From contig QWDQ01000031.1 in NCBI GenBank assembly GCA_003868215.1, positions 237,011-301,010 on the forward strand: a stretch of 64,000 bases of DNA, given 5' to 3'. This stretch comes from Pseudophaeomoniella oleicola. Its lineage: Eukaryota; Ascomycota; Eurotiomycetes; Phaeomoniellales; Phaeomoniellaceae. Below, one piece after another: positions 44,012 through 55,550 of the stretch (positions are counted from its first letter, which is position 1; each line of letters starts with the position of its first letter). The translations under genes and the position numbers were made by a program. The notes under the pieces are model-generated. The model did not search any database and was not told the origin of the DNA. It was given only the letters and a program-made list of their open reading frames with translations.

Positions 44012-45253
44012 ATGTCGAGCCCTGAAGTTCACAGCCTTTTCCACCATCCAATCGCAGACCACTCGTTCTCTTCTGACAGGCAGACATTGGCTGTAGCTCG
44101 TGATAGCAATGTCGATTTATATACCCGTTCGGGCTCGAAATTCATTTTGAAGGATGAACTCAAGGGACATGACAAAACAGTCACCGGTGTCGATATTGCT
44201 CCTACTAGTGGCATGATTGTGACTTGTTCGCAAGGTACGCTTCTGTTCGCATGCTATGGTGTCTCCTTTCATTAACACTTTTGCAGATCGCAATGCCTAT
44301 GTATGGGAGCCTTCGCCAACTGGTTGGAAGCCCACCCTCGTGCTTCTTCGCATCAATCGGGCAGCAACTTTCGTCCGATGGTCACCCTCAGAGAAGAAAT
44401 TCGCGGTCGGTTCCGGAGCGCGGGTCATCGCAGTCTGTTACTTCGAGGAAGAGAACGACTGGTGGGTCTCGAAACATCTCAAGAAACCTATTCGTAGTAC
44501 TATCACAACCCTTGCGTGGCATCCGAACTCTGTTCTACTTGCGGCTGGGTCAACAGATTCCCACGCAAGGGTCTTCTCTGGATTCATCAAAGGTGTTGAT
44601 GCCCGACCAGAACCCTCCGTGTGGGGAGAAAGATTGCCTTTCAATACCGTCTGCGGTGAATATCTGAACGATTCAGCTGGTTGGATCCATGCAGTATCAT
44701 TCTCTCCTAGTGGCGATGCATTGGCGTTTGCTGGACATGACAGCAGTGTTACTGTGGTCTATCCTTCGGGGCCCGACGAGCCACCCAGGGCCATGATCAA
44801 CATCAGCACACAATTGTTGCCGTTTACAACATTGATCTGGAATGGGGCGTCCGAGATCATCGCTGCGGGTCATGTGAGTTCTACGTTGAGCCTTCAGTTC
44901 ATGGTGGCTAACAGACACAGGATTGTGAAGCATACCGACTTCAGGGCGGGGAGAATGGCTGGACACTCGCAGGTCCTGTTGAGACTAAGACCAGACCTGG
45001 AGCCGGAGCGGCCAGGGAAGATTCTGCATTGAACATGTTCCGTCAAATGGATTTAAGAGGAAAGACTAAAGATGATACGCAGTTGCAGACTGTTCATCAA
45101 AATACCATCAACACCCTCCGGGTCTATGAGGGAGATTCGGCATCCGTCAGGAAATTTAGCAGTATGTTTCCCTTGCAATCTTTTCGAAAAGTCTCTACTA
45201 ACGTTCCGGAAGGCAGTGGTATAGACGGAAAAGTCGTCATCTGGACGCTTTGA
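44012..45253 (+). CDS. ARC40: Arp2/3 complex subunit ARPC1 (p41, WD40)
   Basis: Beta-propeller subunit of the actin-nucleating Arp2/3 complex, found at cortical patches. Four exons, 44012-44234, 44287-44873, 44921-45161 and 45213-45253, give 363 residues, the standard size. Opening MSSPEVHSLFHHPIADHSFS and the WD repeats AVARDSNVDLYTRSG, KLKGHD-like LKGHDKTVTGVDIAPTSG, DRNAYVWEPSPTGWKPTLVL, FVRWSPSEKKFAVGSGARVI, DWWVSKHLKKPIRSTITTLA, WIHAVSFSPSGDALAFAGHD and GHDCEAYRL; the end SSGIDGKVVIWTL forms the last blade. The last exon is 41 bases and uses an AAG acceptor behind a TACTAAC branch; the nearby GGCAG acceptor would give a stop. All joins are phase-consistent. Confidence 0.95.
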
Positions 45254-46016
45254 GAACGCCATGGAAACACACCATTATCCGCTTGAGAGAGCATTAGTAT
45301 GCATGAGGGCTCTGTCGTAGGAGAAACATTTTGATAACTTCGCTCTAGCCTCCAACATGCGTATCGTAGCACCCCTAGGGGAAAGGGATGTACCCAATAG
45401 TGATCTCCTGACTGATAGTCCACCTGTATAGAGAGTAAAAATGGATATGATATGGAACAAGCAAGCATCGCAGACCAGGCCTACATAGATACGTACATAC
45501 CTAAGGTAGGTAGGTAGTCTGTACCTTTTTAAGTCTTACCCAAGGCAGTACTCGTAAAGGTGGTGAGCAGGTTCCGAGGTCTACCTCGAAGAAAATGGAT
45601 ACCGATGTCAATCACTGACTATGAACAGTCGCATTTGTGAGCCTACCCATGTTTATTCCAGGCCCTTGAGAACATAAATTGCTCGCTGCCGCTAATTAGC
45701 AGACTTTGATAGAAGCGGCCAATCGATGTGTTGTCACATTACTACTATAACGAGCTTCACATCATCGCATTATTGTTGTATCACCGCTGGTGGTGCATTT
45801 AGACTCAAAACGGAGCTACCGCCACAAGGCAACTCCGAGTGCGCAATCTTCAGGCAAACATAGCACGTCAACTTGTAAGGATCCTCCACTATATTCATAT
45901 TCCTTAGCCCTTAAATACTGTAGTGACTTCGGAATTGTCATGAAGGTATCATCCAAGGTCGTCTTATTTCAGAATCCTCATGTGGACGATCAGAAACCTC
46001 CATACATTGTCACAGA
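45254..46016. other. Intergenic between ARC40 and ECM29
   Basis: About 760 bases in tandem orientation. CCTAAGGTAGGTAGGTAG occurs at about 45500. A 76-codon ORF just before the ECM29 start ends by overlapping it and has no motif. No TATA box stands out. Confidence 0.45.
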
Positions 46017-49000
46017 ATGAATGAGCCAAGCGAATCTCGAGAACTCGACCTTGTAGGCAAAGTTGAATTTCGAATCGCCCTTGCAGATAGCGATGCAAAG
46101 TTGTCAAACCTGCTGAAGACATATTTGGTGCCCTTGCTGTTGAAACTCGCATCACCGAGTCAAGCTGTCCGCAACAAAGTCATCAATGTTTGTCAGCACC
46201 TCAACAACCGTGTCAAATCGCCCTCTATCCATCTACCGGTGCTAGCTCTAGCGAAACAATTCCGAGATGTTGACAATGCACTTGTTCGTCACTTTGATCT
46301 TCTATACATCCAGCAAAGCTTAGAAAAGATAGACCGCGAAGAGAAGAGAGTGCTTTTTTTGGAAGTGCTGAAGGCACTTAGTGTACTGGAACAGGATGAT
46401 CCTTCAAGTAACACTGGCCGTTCAACAGTCTTCAACGTCTTTCTCAGACTATTGCCGCACTTCAAATTGCCTACAAGAGGAAGCAAAGAGGACCAAGAGC
46501 TTCGGATGTCGCTAGGCTTATCGGCAGAAACGTGGAATCCAGTCGCTCAATGGTTAACAAAATTGCTATTACTCGAGCCAATTGGACCCTCCCCCGGCCT
46601 ATCTCAGTCAGAAGTAGACTTCCTTCAGCTCCAGCAGTCTCCTCCATATTGGGCCCCTGGAGCTGGACACAACCTTCTCGAAGTCAAAGTGGCTGCTGCC
46701 AATTTTCTAGCCAGTGGTGCTTTCGCCGATGATGAACGATTCATCTCCGCTGTCATTCTGTCCGCGGACAATAATGCTACCTTATCTAACATAGGCGACA
46801 TTGTATTCAAGCAGCACGCGTTCGATCTAGAAAAAGAACGCCATGTCAACGATCTGTTTGAACTCTACTTTGGTCGAAAGGAGGAACCTGTTCGATTACC
46901 TGCTAGACCCAAGTTACAGATACGAATCCTCTCGCTTCTATCGAAGTCGCGGTTAGCGACGTCCAAGAGCAATTGGATACAGCGACTTCCGCAGGACGAA
47001 CTTTTTGGATCTAGCTCAGCAAGGACCAACGGCTTAGAAGGCTCCAAGCTTCGCGGACAGATATTCTCTTTCTTGAACTGGACATCCCGCGTCGGGCACG
47101 TGTCAAGTCTCAAGGCAATCGCTCCAGAGACAGTAAGGGATCTGCGTGAGTACATTGAGCACCAAGGGTGGCCTATGCCGGAAGCCACAGGCACAAAACT
47201 CGGACCAGCTGAGATAGGTCTCCGCAGTCAGGCATATGAATCTATTGGCATACTTTGTCCCTACGCACATGCGTTCGAAGACCTCGGCCTTGTCCGATGG
47301 CTGTTCACTGCGTTGAGATGCGACTTGACGGATTCCCAAATCTTTGTCAGCATTGAAGGAGCCTTAGGTCGAGCTCTAAATGCTCTCACACAGAACGTGG
47401 ACCAGTCATTGAGAGAAGAGCTTAGGTCACTTCTCCAGTGGCAAATGCAAGCAGAGATCGGGCAAATTGATTCTGATTATGGATTTGAAACAAAGCGCAG
47501 CACCAGGTTTGTAGCCGTGCGTTTTGCCAATCGTTGTCTTCCCTTCGATGATGTCCATGCGAGATTGGTAGATCTCATGGCGATCAGTACCGCTCAAAAT
47601 AGACAAGAACTCGCAGAGGAAGGGAAGAAGGGACTCGACCCCTACCAGCATGTTCTTCTAAACCCAGATTTGCGCAGCTCATTCAAGCTTCCACCTCCTG
47701 AGATGCTCACCAGCCTTTTCTTCAGAGACAACTGGGCTGATATTGCTGAATCTCAGGGTCGTTACCATCGTGCGCTAGCATTCGCAGTTGAATTTGTGCG
47801 AAACATCACTCTCGCGTCTGCCTTAGCTACAAAAATCTCCGTGAAAGATGAACCCAGTTGGGACCGAAAGCTGGACACACTTATCAACAACGACGAAGAT
47901 GCTCGAAGAGACGTCATGTCCTACCTTGGTGGGATTCAGTCTCAATCTTTCGTTCTGTTACTCAAAGCGGCCCTATGGGGTCTGATTTCAAACCAAGGCC
48001 GATCTGGAGAGTATTTGGTGGAGCTGTTGGCCTTTGCTTCCCATGATCAGCTCGAAGCACTGACAGGTGATTTGGAGACCCTGCAACTTGTTGCCATGTC
48101 CAATGATAGGACAAATCAGCGCTATGCTGCAAGAGCTTTAGGCATCATCTGCTCGTGCACTACGGTGACAGACGATCAGCGGAAGGAGCTAACTGGAAAG
48201 TTGCCACTGATCTCATCCGCATGGACAAATGCCGTTGGACAGCAAGTTAGCCAGCTGCGAGGTTCAGTCTTGGTCCAGGCATTTGTCTTGACCCGGCTAG
48301 CATGGTGTTCGAATGGTGGAACCATCGATGAAGCTGCGAAAGCATTCCTACCACAGATTCTTGGCATTCTAGAGTCTCGGGATCTGGCTTTACGAGAGGC
48401 TTCCGCAATCGCGTTGGGTGAGATGATGCTATGTGAAAGTAATACAATGACCGCTTTTGCGCACGATCATATTGATAAGCTCATCGAGGGCCTGATGGCC
48501 GATGCGAGAAATGGTCATGAACCTGCCGTGAAAGCTCTCGGTCGGCTATGCTATCGTCTGTCCGACGAGAAGAGCTCTTGGCAGCTTATCATGGAAAGGC
48601 TTCGTGACCTCCACGAAATCAGAAAGCCGGAATTGCACTTTGCAGTTGGAGAAGCTCTGAGTGTTGCAGTCAGCGGCTGGCATTCTAAATCGCTCCTAAC
48701 GGATTTCGACGTTCAGGCTCCTCATCCAAAATTCAACCAACCAATCAATGGCAGTTTGATCGCCTCAGTCATGGAAGGAACAATAGCAGACTGCAGGAAC
48801 ACAAAGCCTTCGCTAAGAAAGGCCGCAGCAATATGGCTGTTATGTCTCGTTCAATATTGTGGCCACCTTGAAGGCGCAAAGCAGAACCTACGTAAATGCC
48901 AAGCAGCGTTTGCTGGCCTTCTGTCAGACCGGGATGAGGTGGTGCAGGAATCAGGATCTCGCGGGCTTGGTCTAGTGTACGAGATGGGTGATGAGACCAT

Positions 49001-51523
49001 CAAACGAGATCTTGTACGCGACCTTGTCCAATCTTTCACGGCGAGCGGTCCCAGAATGGGCGGGAAAGTAGAGGATGATACCGTACTCTTTGAAGAAGGT
49101 GCTCTTCCAACTGGAGATGGCTCGTCTGTCAAGACATACGGGGAAGTTGTCAAGCTCGCCCAAGAGATTGGACAACCAAATCTTGTATACAGATTCATGA
49201 ATTTGGCCGCAAACAACGCTATCTGGTCAAGTCGAGCGGCGTTCGGTCGATTCGGTCTGAGTAACGTCCTGGCTGATTCATCAATACTGGCCGAGAATAC
49301 CTCTTTCTATCCCAAGCTATATAGGTACCGTTTCGATCCTAATCCGAACGTACAGAGATCGATGAACGATATCTGGAGCGCCCTGGTAAAGGATACAAAT
49401 GCGGTCCTGGACGAGCATTTCGATACTATCTTGCAGGATCTTCTGAAGAGTATTGTCAGTGGGGAGTGGCGAGTGAGAGAAGCTTCTTGTGCGGCCATCG
49501 CAGATTTACTCCAGGGTAGAGATGTTCGGATGTACGAGTCTTACCTCGATCAGATATGGACAATGGCTTTCAAAGTGGGGCTTGACGATATCAAAGAGAC
49601 CGTTCGAGTTGCCGGAATGACATTAATTCGTACACTGACGAATCTTCTGATTCGCAATCTCGAAGTTGGTGACGGTGGGTCTAACCGAGCTCAGACCATG
49701 CTCACGCATGCCATCCCCTTCCTGATCCAGCAACTCCAGTCCGGGGCTACACAAGAAATACAGCAATACGCAGTTGCTACCATTGTGCAGATCACCAAGA
49801 AGACTCCCGGCAAGAGTCTTGAATCATTCGCGCCACGTTTGATCGAAACTCTCATAGTGTCTTTGAGCTCGCTAGAACCGGAGATCATCAATTACATTCA
49901 CCTAAATGCAGCTAAATACGGTCTCACGTCGGAGAAGATCGACCGGGCGCGAGTATCAGGCATGGGGACCTCTCCTATAATGGAAGCTATTGAACGCTGC
50001 CTTGACGGTTTGACCGAGAACTCAATGCCGCCGTCGATGAATGCGCTCGAGTCCGCCATGAGAGCAGCTATTGGTCTTCCATCTAAGGTTGGCTGTAGTA
50101 GAATTATCGTTACTCTCTGCTTACGGCATACTTTTACTTTCCGTCCATATGCTGATCGATTTGCTCAGTTGCTGAGGAAGCAAGTCCTTGATCGCAATGA
50201 GACTGTGAGCATCTCTTACAGCATGTCTCTTGCCTATGTTACCCGCTTGGCGGGCGACAAGGAGATGGAAAATATTATTGCCTACGTTCATCGTCTGTAT
50301 TTTGAGTCGGAGGAGATGTCACACCGTGCAGTGTCAGGCGAGATTGTGCAATCCATTTCCAAGATTTCCAACGATAAATTCATGCACTTCGCTACCGGCT
50401 TTTTGCCTATTGCTTATATCGCCCGGCATGATTCCGAGGAGCAGGTCCGAGAATTGTTCAACAAAACATGGCAAGACAATGTTGGCGGATCCAGGGCTGT
50501 GGTCCTATATTTGCAAGAGATTCGAAGTCTTGCTGCACAGCATATCGAATCGCCTAAGTGGGCAGTCAAGCACGCAGCTGCTAAGGCGATTGCAGATCTA
50601 ATCACGTCGTTCGACGGGACTTTAGACAAGTCAGCAGCAGAAGGTGTCTGGACTGTCTTGGAGAAAGCTCTGGCGGGCAAAACATGGGATGGCAAGGAGG
50701 ACATTGTCAAGGTCCTTCCGATCTTCGTCATCAAAGCCAAATCACTATGGTGGGAGAAAAAGACAGAAATGACAAAGATAGCAATTCGTGAGGCTAAACG
50801 GACGAATGTCAATTATCGCCCAAAGGCTATCAAGTCTTTAGGAGATTTCGCAAGAGAAGGTGAAGGAACAGATCTCTTAACCACCATAGTGGATCTCGGA
50901 GAGGATGTAGTCGAAGAACTTGCTGCATCATCGGACGACAAGATGGATGTGGACGGTGATACATCTTTCACTCCCCGGCTGTAAGTTTACTCCTTCTGGT
51001 AGTATGACCCAAGCTTGTAGCAGACGCTGATATCTTCTACAGGCGTGAAGAGACGGCATCAGCTATTTTATCTGCCGTGCTCTATAATCTGTCTGCGCAT
51101 GGCACTCCGGATTCTTCCGCGGCCGACAGTGCCATCGACTTGGTGAGAAAGATTGTATCGATCGACAAGAAAGCAACTCGGCAGACGCTGTACGAAGGTG
51201 CAAAGATTTTCTTCCAAGACGTAACAACAACACTTACCGCATCACCCAATGAGGACGGTAATTTTCCGGGATTACGGGCGCTATCTGAGAAAGTTTTAGA
51301 TGTTGCTGTTCTCGAGACTATCAATGAAGGCGCCATCGAGGCGGAACTACTGAGGATCAAACGCTCCGAAGTCCTCCTTGCGTTTTCCACCGGAGCAGCG
51401 GTCACTAGAGATCGGTGTACGATCATAACGACACAAGTGCAAAGATGGATCACTGCAGAGCGATCCACTCAAGTCCGGCAGCTCTTGGAAGCAGCTTTGC
51501 GGGCCTTGGCCGACAAGCACTAA
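46017..51523 (+). CDS. ECM29: Proteasome adaptor and scaffold Ecm29
   Basis: Giant HEAT-repeat protein that tethers 20S and 19S particles, inspects faulty proteasomes and aids stress-driven disassembly. Exons 46017-50980 and 51043-51523, with a 62-base intron, give 1814 residues, the family size. Start ELDLVGKVEFRIALADSDAK then LLKTYLVPLLLKLASPSQAV and NKVINVCQHLNNRVKSPSI, the classic Ecm29 N-terminus. HEAT repeats fill the rest (for example LREASAIALGEMMLCESN, ALGRLCYRLSD, WRVREASCAAIADLLQGRDV, AGMTLIRTLTNLL, SYSMSLAYVTRL). The intron falls in the acidic MDVDGD stretch near the C-terminus and splits a Leu codon. The first ATG in frame suits the family. A short ATG-ATG overlap (ATGAATGA) lies at the start. 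Confidence 0.95.
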
Positions 51524-53703
51524 GGCTGGGCCAGCGCCTCTCCAGATGTTGGCGTTACCGAAGGGATGGAACCTTCAAGGCTAGGGCCCGAGCGAGCGGT
51601 ACAGGTGTGTTAGCCAAAGCCAAGGCGGGGTGTCAACCAAGAGACGGGGGGCGTGCCAGGTCAAAGTCTGGAACTAATCTACCCACGCCTTCGCCCGTAG
51701 TGGGCTGAGCGTCTACACTAGAGTTCTCTATCCAAAATCTGACTATAACCGCGAGTATTATGCATTGACCTTGCGGTAAGGATACTCAGCTTGATCGGAA
51801 GACTCCCGCCATCACGGTATGATCACCTGAGGTCGGAAGCCTATGCATGCAAGTGCATCACTGACTAGACATTCCTTGGTGATTGGCATATTGGTTGTGA
51901 AACTTGGGGCTGCATTTACGTACAGAAGCGATGGACCCGAGCCCTTGGGAATCGGAAAACTAGGTTCATCTGTGGCATATCCGAAAAGCTTCGTGCAGGG
52001 CCGAGGAGCTCCTTTGCCTCAACACCGGGCGTTGCAGCGTACAGCACCAGGAAGGTAGATGCCCTCGTACGGCATGGCATACCAGGCGGTCAGTGGATGT
52101 CGTCAAATCGACCAATCAACGGTCTGTCATGGTGTCTAACGGCACGTCCGCCGGGTGGAAACGAGAAAGCGAACTTCATTGGGTTGGCGGAGACTATACC
52201 CCTGTCCATGCGGGTGCGAAGAGCAATCAGCGAGTCAAGCAAAACAAAGTATGTCAAATCGCGTTTCATGGGTTTATCTATGCCACCCTGATTTGGACAT
52301 GCATCCGTGATGAATGAGGAATTGAATACATGCGCTCCGAGGTCTAAATCCCCCCTTGAAGGTTGGGAGGGGTGGAGGGGACAGGAGTGATTTGGATCTA
52401 TTGGGAAAGAATTAGAAATCATTGCGAGTGAGACATGACAAAGCGCCTGGTCGGATTATCGTTCGGCCATGCCGACGCTAGAAGGGCCGACTGTGTTTTT
52501 GGCGTTTGCTTGATTTTGTTTTCTGTTGGGCGAGTGGGTGTTTGGGGAGGGGGGGCAGGACGTGGCGCACGTTTGGCGGGGATATGTGAGTGCGAGTGCG
52601 AATAGATGACCGAGCTTGACGTCCTATCCCTGCTGATAGGCTGATGCATGTTGACATGGGCCAGCTGGCCATGTGGCAGCTTCCCACCTTGAGCTTAGCT
52701 TTACAACCGGCGTGTTCTAGACTTCGCCCAGGGTCCAATGGTGAACAGAGTGGAAACTACTTACCGGTATCGATATTTCATCGTAAACCCGTTCTGGTCC
52801 GAATCCCTTCGTCTGTGGAAGAGTTTTCTGGTCATTACCATGTACTACGGTTCTACGTAGTCGTATTCGATCGATTCGAAGCCTCCCGCAGCTGACAATG
52901 CATGGATGCTGTACCACGGTATGATCCTGTACCCGGTTCACCGGGACCAGTACGTTACCTAACGCCTAGGCCCACGTCAAGAGCACTTCACTGGGTACCG
53001 CACAACCGGGTCGTTGGTATCGTGGCTTCAGCTCATCACCGGCCTCGCAGAAACTATTTTCCAGGCCAACAGCGACTCTCGCCAGACCTATCTCGTGGTG
53101 GCTAGCCTCATACCGTAGTATGAGTCTGTCGATCAACCGTAGAGATTGCGACATGGGAGACGGCCATTTACTATGTTGGCTAGTGCTCGTCACTGATGTA
53201 CCGTAGTAGTACGTAGTATGGAGACATGTACACAATGTCCATTTGATCGTCTAGTCAAGGTAGGTTAGCATATGGCCACCTCCTGGCAGCCTTCTCCATG
53301 GAACAGAAACACAGCCTTGAATCGGTCTGGAAACACAGGACATGCATGGTTGACATCAGCAGCAAAGCTAAGTGCCGGACGGATTCGGTATGCCAGGGTT
53401 CTGCTGTACCTCTTACTGTAGCCCAATAATATGTGGTTTCGTACATGTTCGGAGACCGAGTATACGACTGTGACAGGTCTCGATTGGGAAATATCCCTTA
53501 CAGCATTGCACATGTCCACAGTACAGACAGCAAGGACGTGATCACTTAGCTCCAACGAGATGCAGTGAGCCAGAGCCATTTGATTGGACGAATTGGAAGA
53601 TTTCATGATCAGGGTTGTCTACCTAGGTACCTTAGGTACGTACTATAATTACTACATAGTAGGGATCGTGCAGGATTCCACTACCTGGCATGTATCCCAT
53701 ACT

Positions 53704-53715
53704 TACTACGTAGTA
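53704..53715. repeat. Palindromic dodecamer TACTACGTAGTA
   Basis: Third perfect copy in the window; intergenic. Confidence 0.8.
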
Positions 53716-54101
53716 CTATACAGTATCTAATTATCAGCATCCTCGAATGCAATATTCTCGATTCCGACCCTATCCTGGCAGTAGGGTGAAATTTGAACAA
53801 GCAGAGTGGATATGCCTCGCTGCATGCAAGTCCATAGTACTTCAGTACTACAGGAGATATTGTGATCGTGACGAAATGTGGTGGAAACCGAATGCTCCTC
53901 TATCATTCATGAGATCAGCACGACAGGACTGCGATAGAAAAATTGAATGGAAGCTGAATTAGGACACCCAAAAGGAGGTTTGGTGCCCGAGATCATCGTC
54001 ATGTTCCCCGTTTCCGAAGCTGAGATGGGCATCCAGACGCAAGGCCTTTTCAACTCTTATAGTGGATACAGGGCCAGAGTGGGAGAAGAGCTCCCTGTGA
54101 T

Positions 54102-54115
54102 GTACTACGTAGTAC
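54102..54115. repeat. Palindrome GTACTACGTAGTAC
   Basis: Fourth copy of the dodecamer, extended to a perfect 14-base palindrome. Confidence 0.8.
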
Positions 54116-55550
54116 TACATTGTATAGCTAAACACAGCCCGTTAGCGATTGGGTCTACCTAGCTCAGGTAAGAAAGGCACCTAGAGAGCAAATGATAGCC
54201 AGGTGAGGTAAGGGCCCCACGGAGGTCGACTAACCCTTACCCTTTACCCAAACCCAAATCATTACTGTTACCGTATGGATGTTCTGCCCTTGACTGATCC
54301 AGGTATCTTCCCCTGTATTTTTACCCATACCATACCTACGGTGTTGCCTAAACAGGCTTAACCATTAACTAGTCCTCCGGCGTCCGCCGCCTATCGATCT
54401 CTTGGGGCTTAGGGAACGGCCTATTATTGTTCCCCCCTCCGAAAAGCCGTTCTCGCCCAAAGTCCAAGAATCCATCAAAGTCTCTATCCCGTCATTCTAT
54501 ACACCCAATTGAGTTAACTGCATCAAAACATTCATACTTTTTTTTTCCACTCACATCCCTCCTTCTTGCTTGCATAGAGCACATGGTCGACGTTGGCCGA
54601 TCTGGCCTGTCATGCCACTAGCTAGATCGTACCAAGTTCATGCATCCCGGACATTACCCTTCATTTTTCCCTATACTGCACCGTCTCCTCTCTCTGCTTT
54701 CCCCCCCCATCCCCCCCTTCTCATACCCATCGAGCCATCCACCATCCATCCACCTTTCGCAACCCCTGGTCGTTGTCATACCACAATGAACTCTCATCAT
54801 CCACATTTTCTGGCTCCAGCCACAAGCGCATGGCAGACCAGACCCGTTGTAGCAGCTCGAACACTCTGGAGTTCCCGATAGTGGATATCGCAAATCTGAC
54901 ATTTGTGTTTCTGTACCATGCTGTTGGTAACCCGCTAACCAAGCCATGTCGTCGACCCCCATCCTCTCCCCTCCCCGAAAAAGTCTTTCTACTACATTCG
55001 TCCATGGCCTATACGAGATTGCAGACAGCAGGTCTCTTGCCACTGACGCACGTTCATTCCTCGTCCAGCTAGTCTCTCCGTGGCCCATCGGTTCTGGTTT
55101 GACTTCGAGATCCATTTAGGCCTTTCGTTCTTCCAAGTCTTTCTTGTTCAAGGAAAATGTTCTTCATGTCTTGTTCTGCTTGTCCTGCTTCACATTTATT
55201 TTTCTGTTACCCTTCGTGGAACTCTCTATGGTACCTTTGTACTTTCTAAGCTTCTTCATCACTCTTAACATTGTACCGCAACGTTGTCACACCGGCGTCA
55301 GTCACCTGAATTCCCATTGTCTCGTGTACGAAGTGCCTACACACAGTCCGGCGCGTGCCGTGGAAGCTTGAAGCAAATGTGAGCTACATGCTGTGGCTTG
55401 TGAACTACGACCCCCGTCTCTTAGCCCTTGGCTGACATTAGACGAAGCTCATCTAGCGGAATCTTCCGACTACGAGCAAGACTGACACAGCTCCCCAATC
55501 AACGGTGTTAAACAATGCCTTATTAGAGGCGGTGTTGTCCCAACCTATCT

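Larger units (their letters stand above)
51524..55550. other. About 4 kb without a recognisable gene
   Basis: Many ORFs of 60-110 codons, overlapping on both strands and lacking motifs, none called. Palindromic TACTACGTAGTA copies at 53704 and 54103, and related words near 52842, 53203 and 53640. From about 54425 to 55550 the plus strand is pyrimidine-rich with ATGs followed by short ORFs, and may be the long 5' leader and promoter of the Zn2Cys6 gene. No TE ends, tRNA or rRNA were recognised. Confidence 0.4.
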
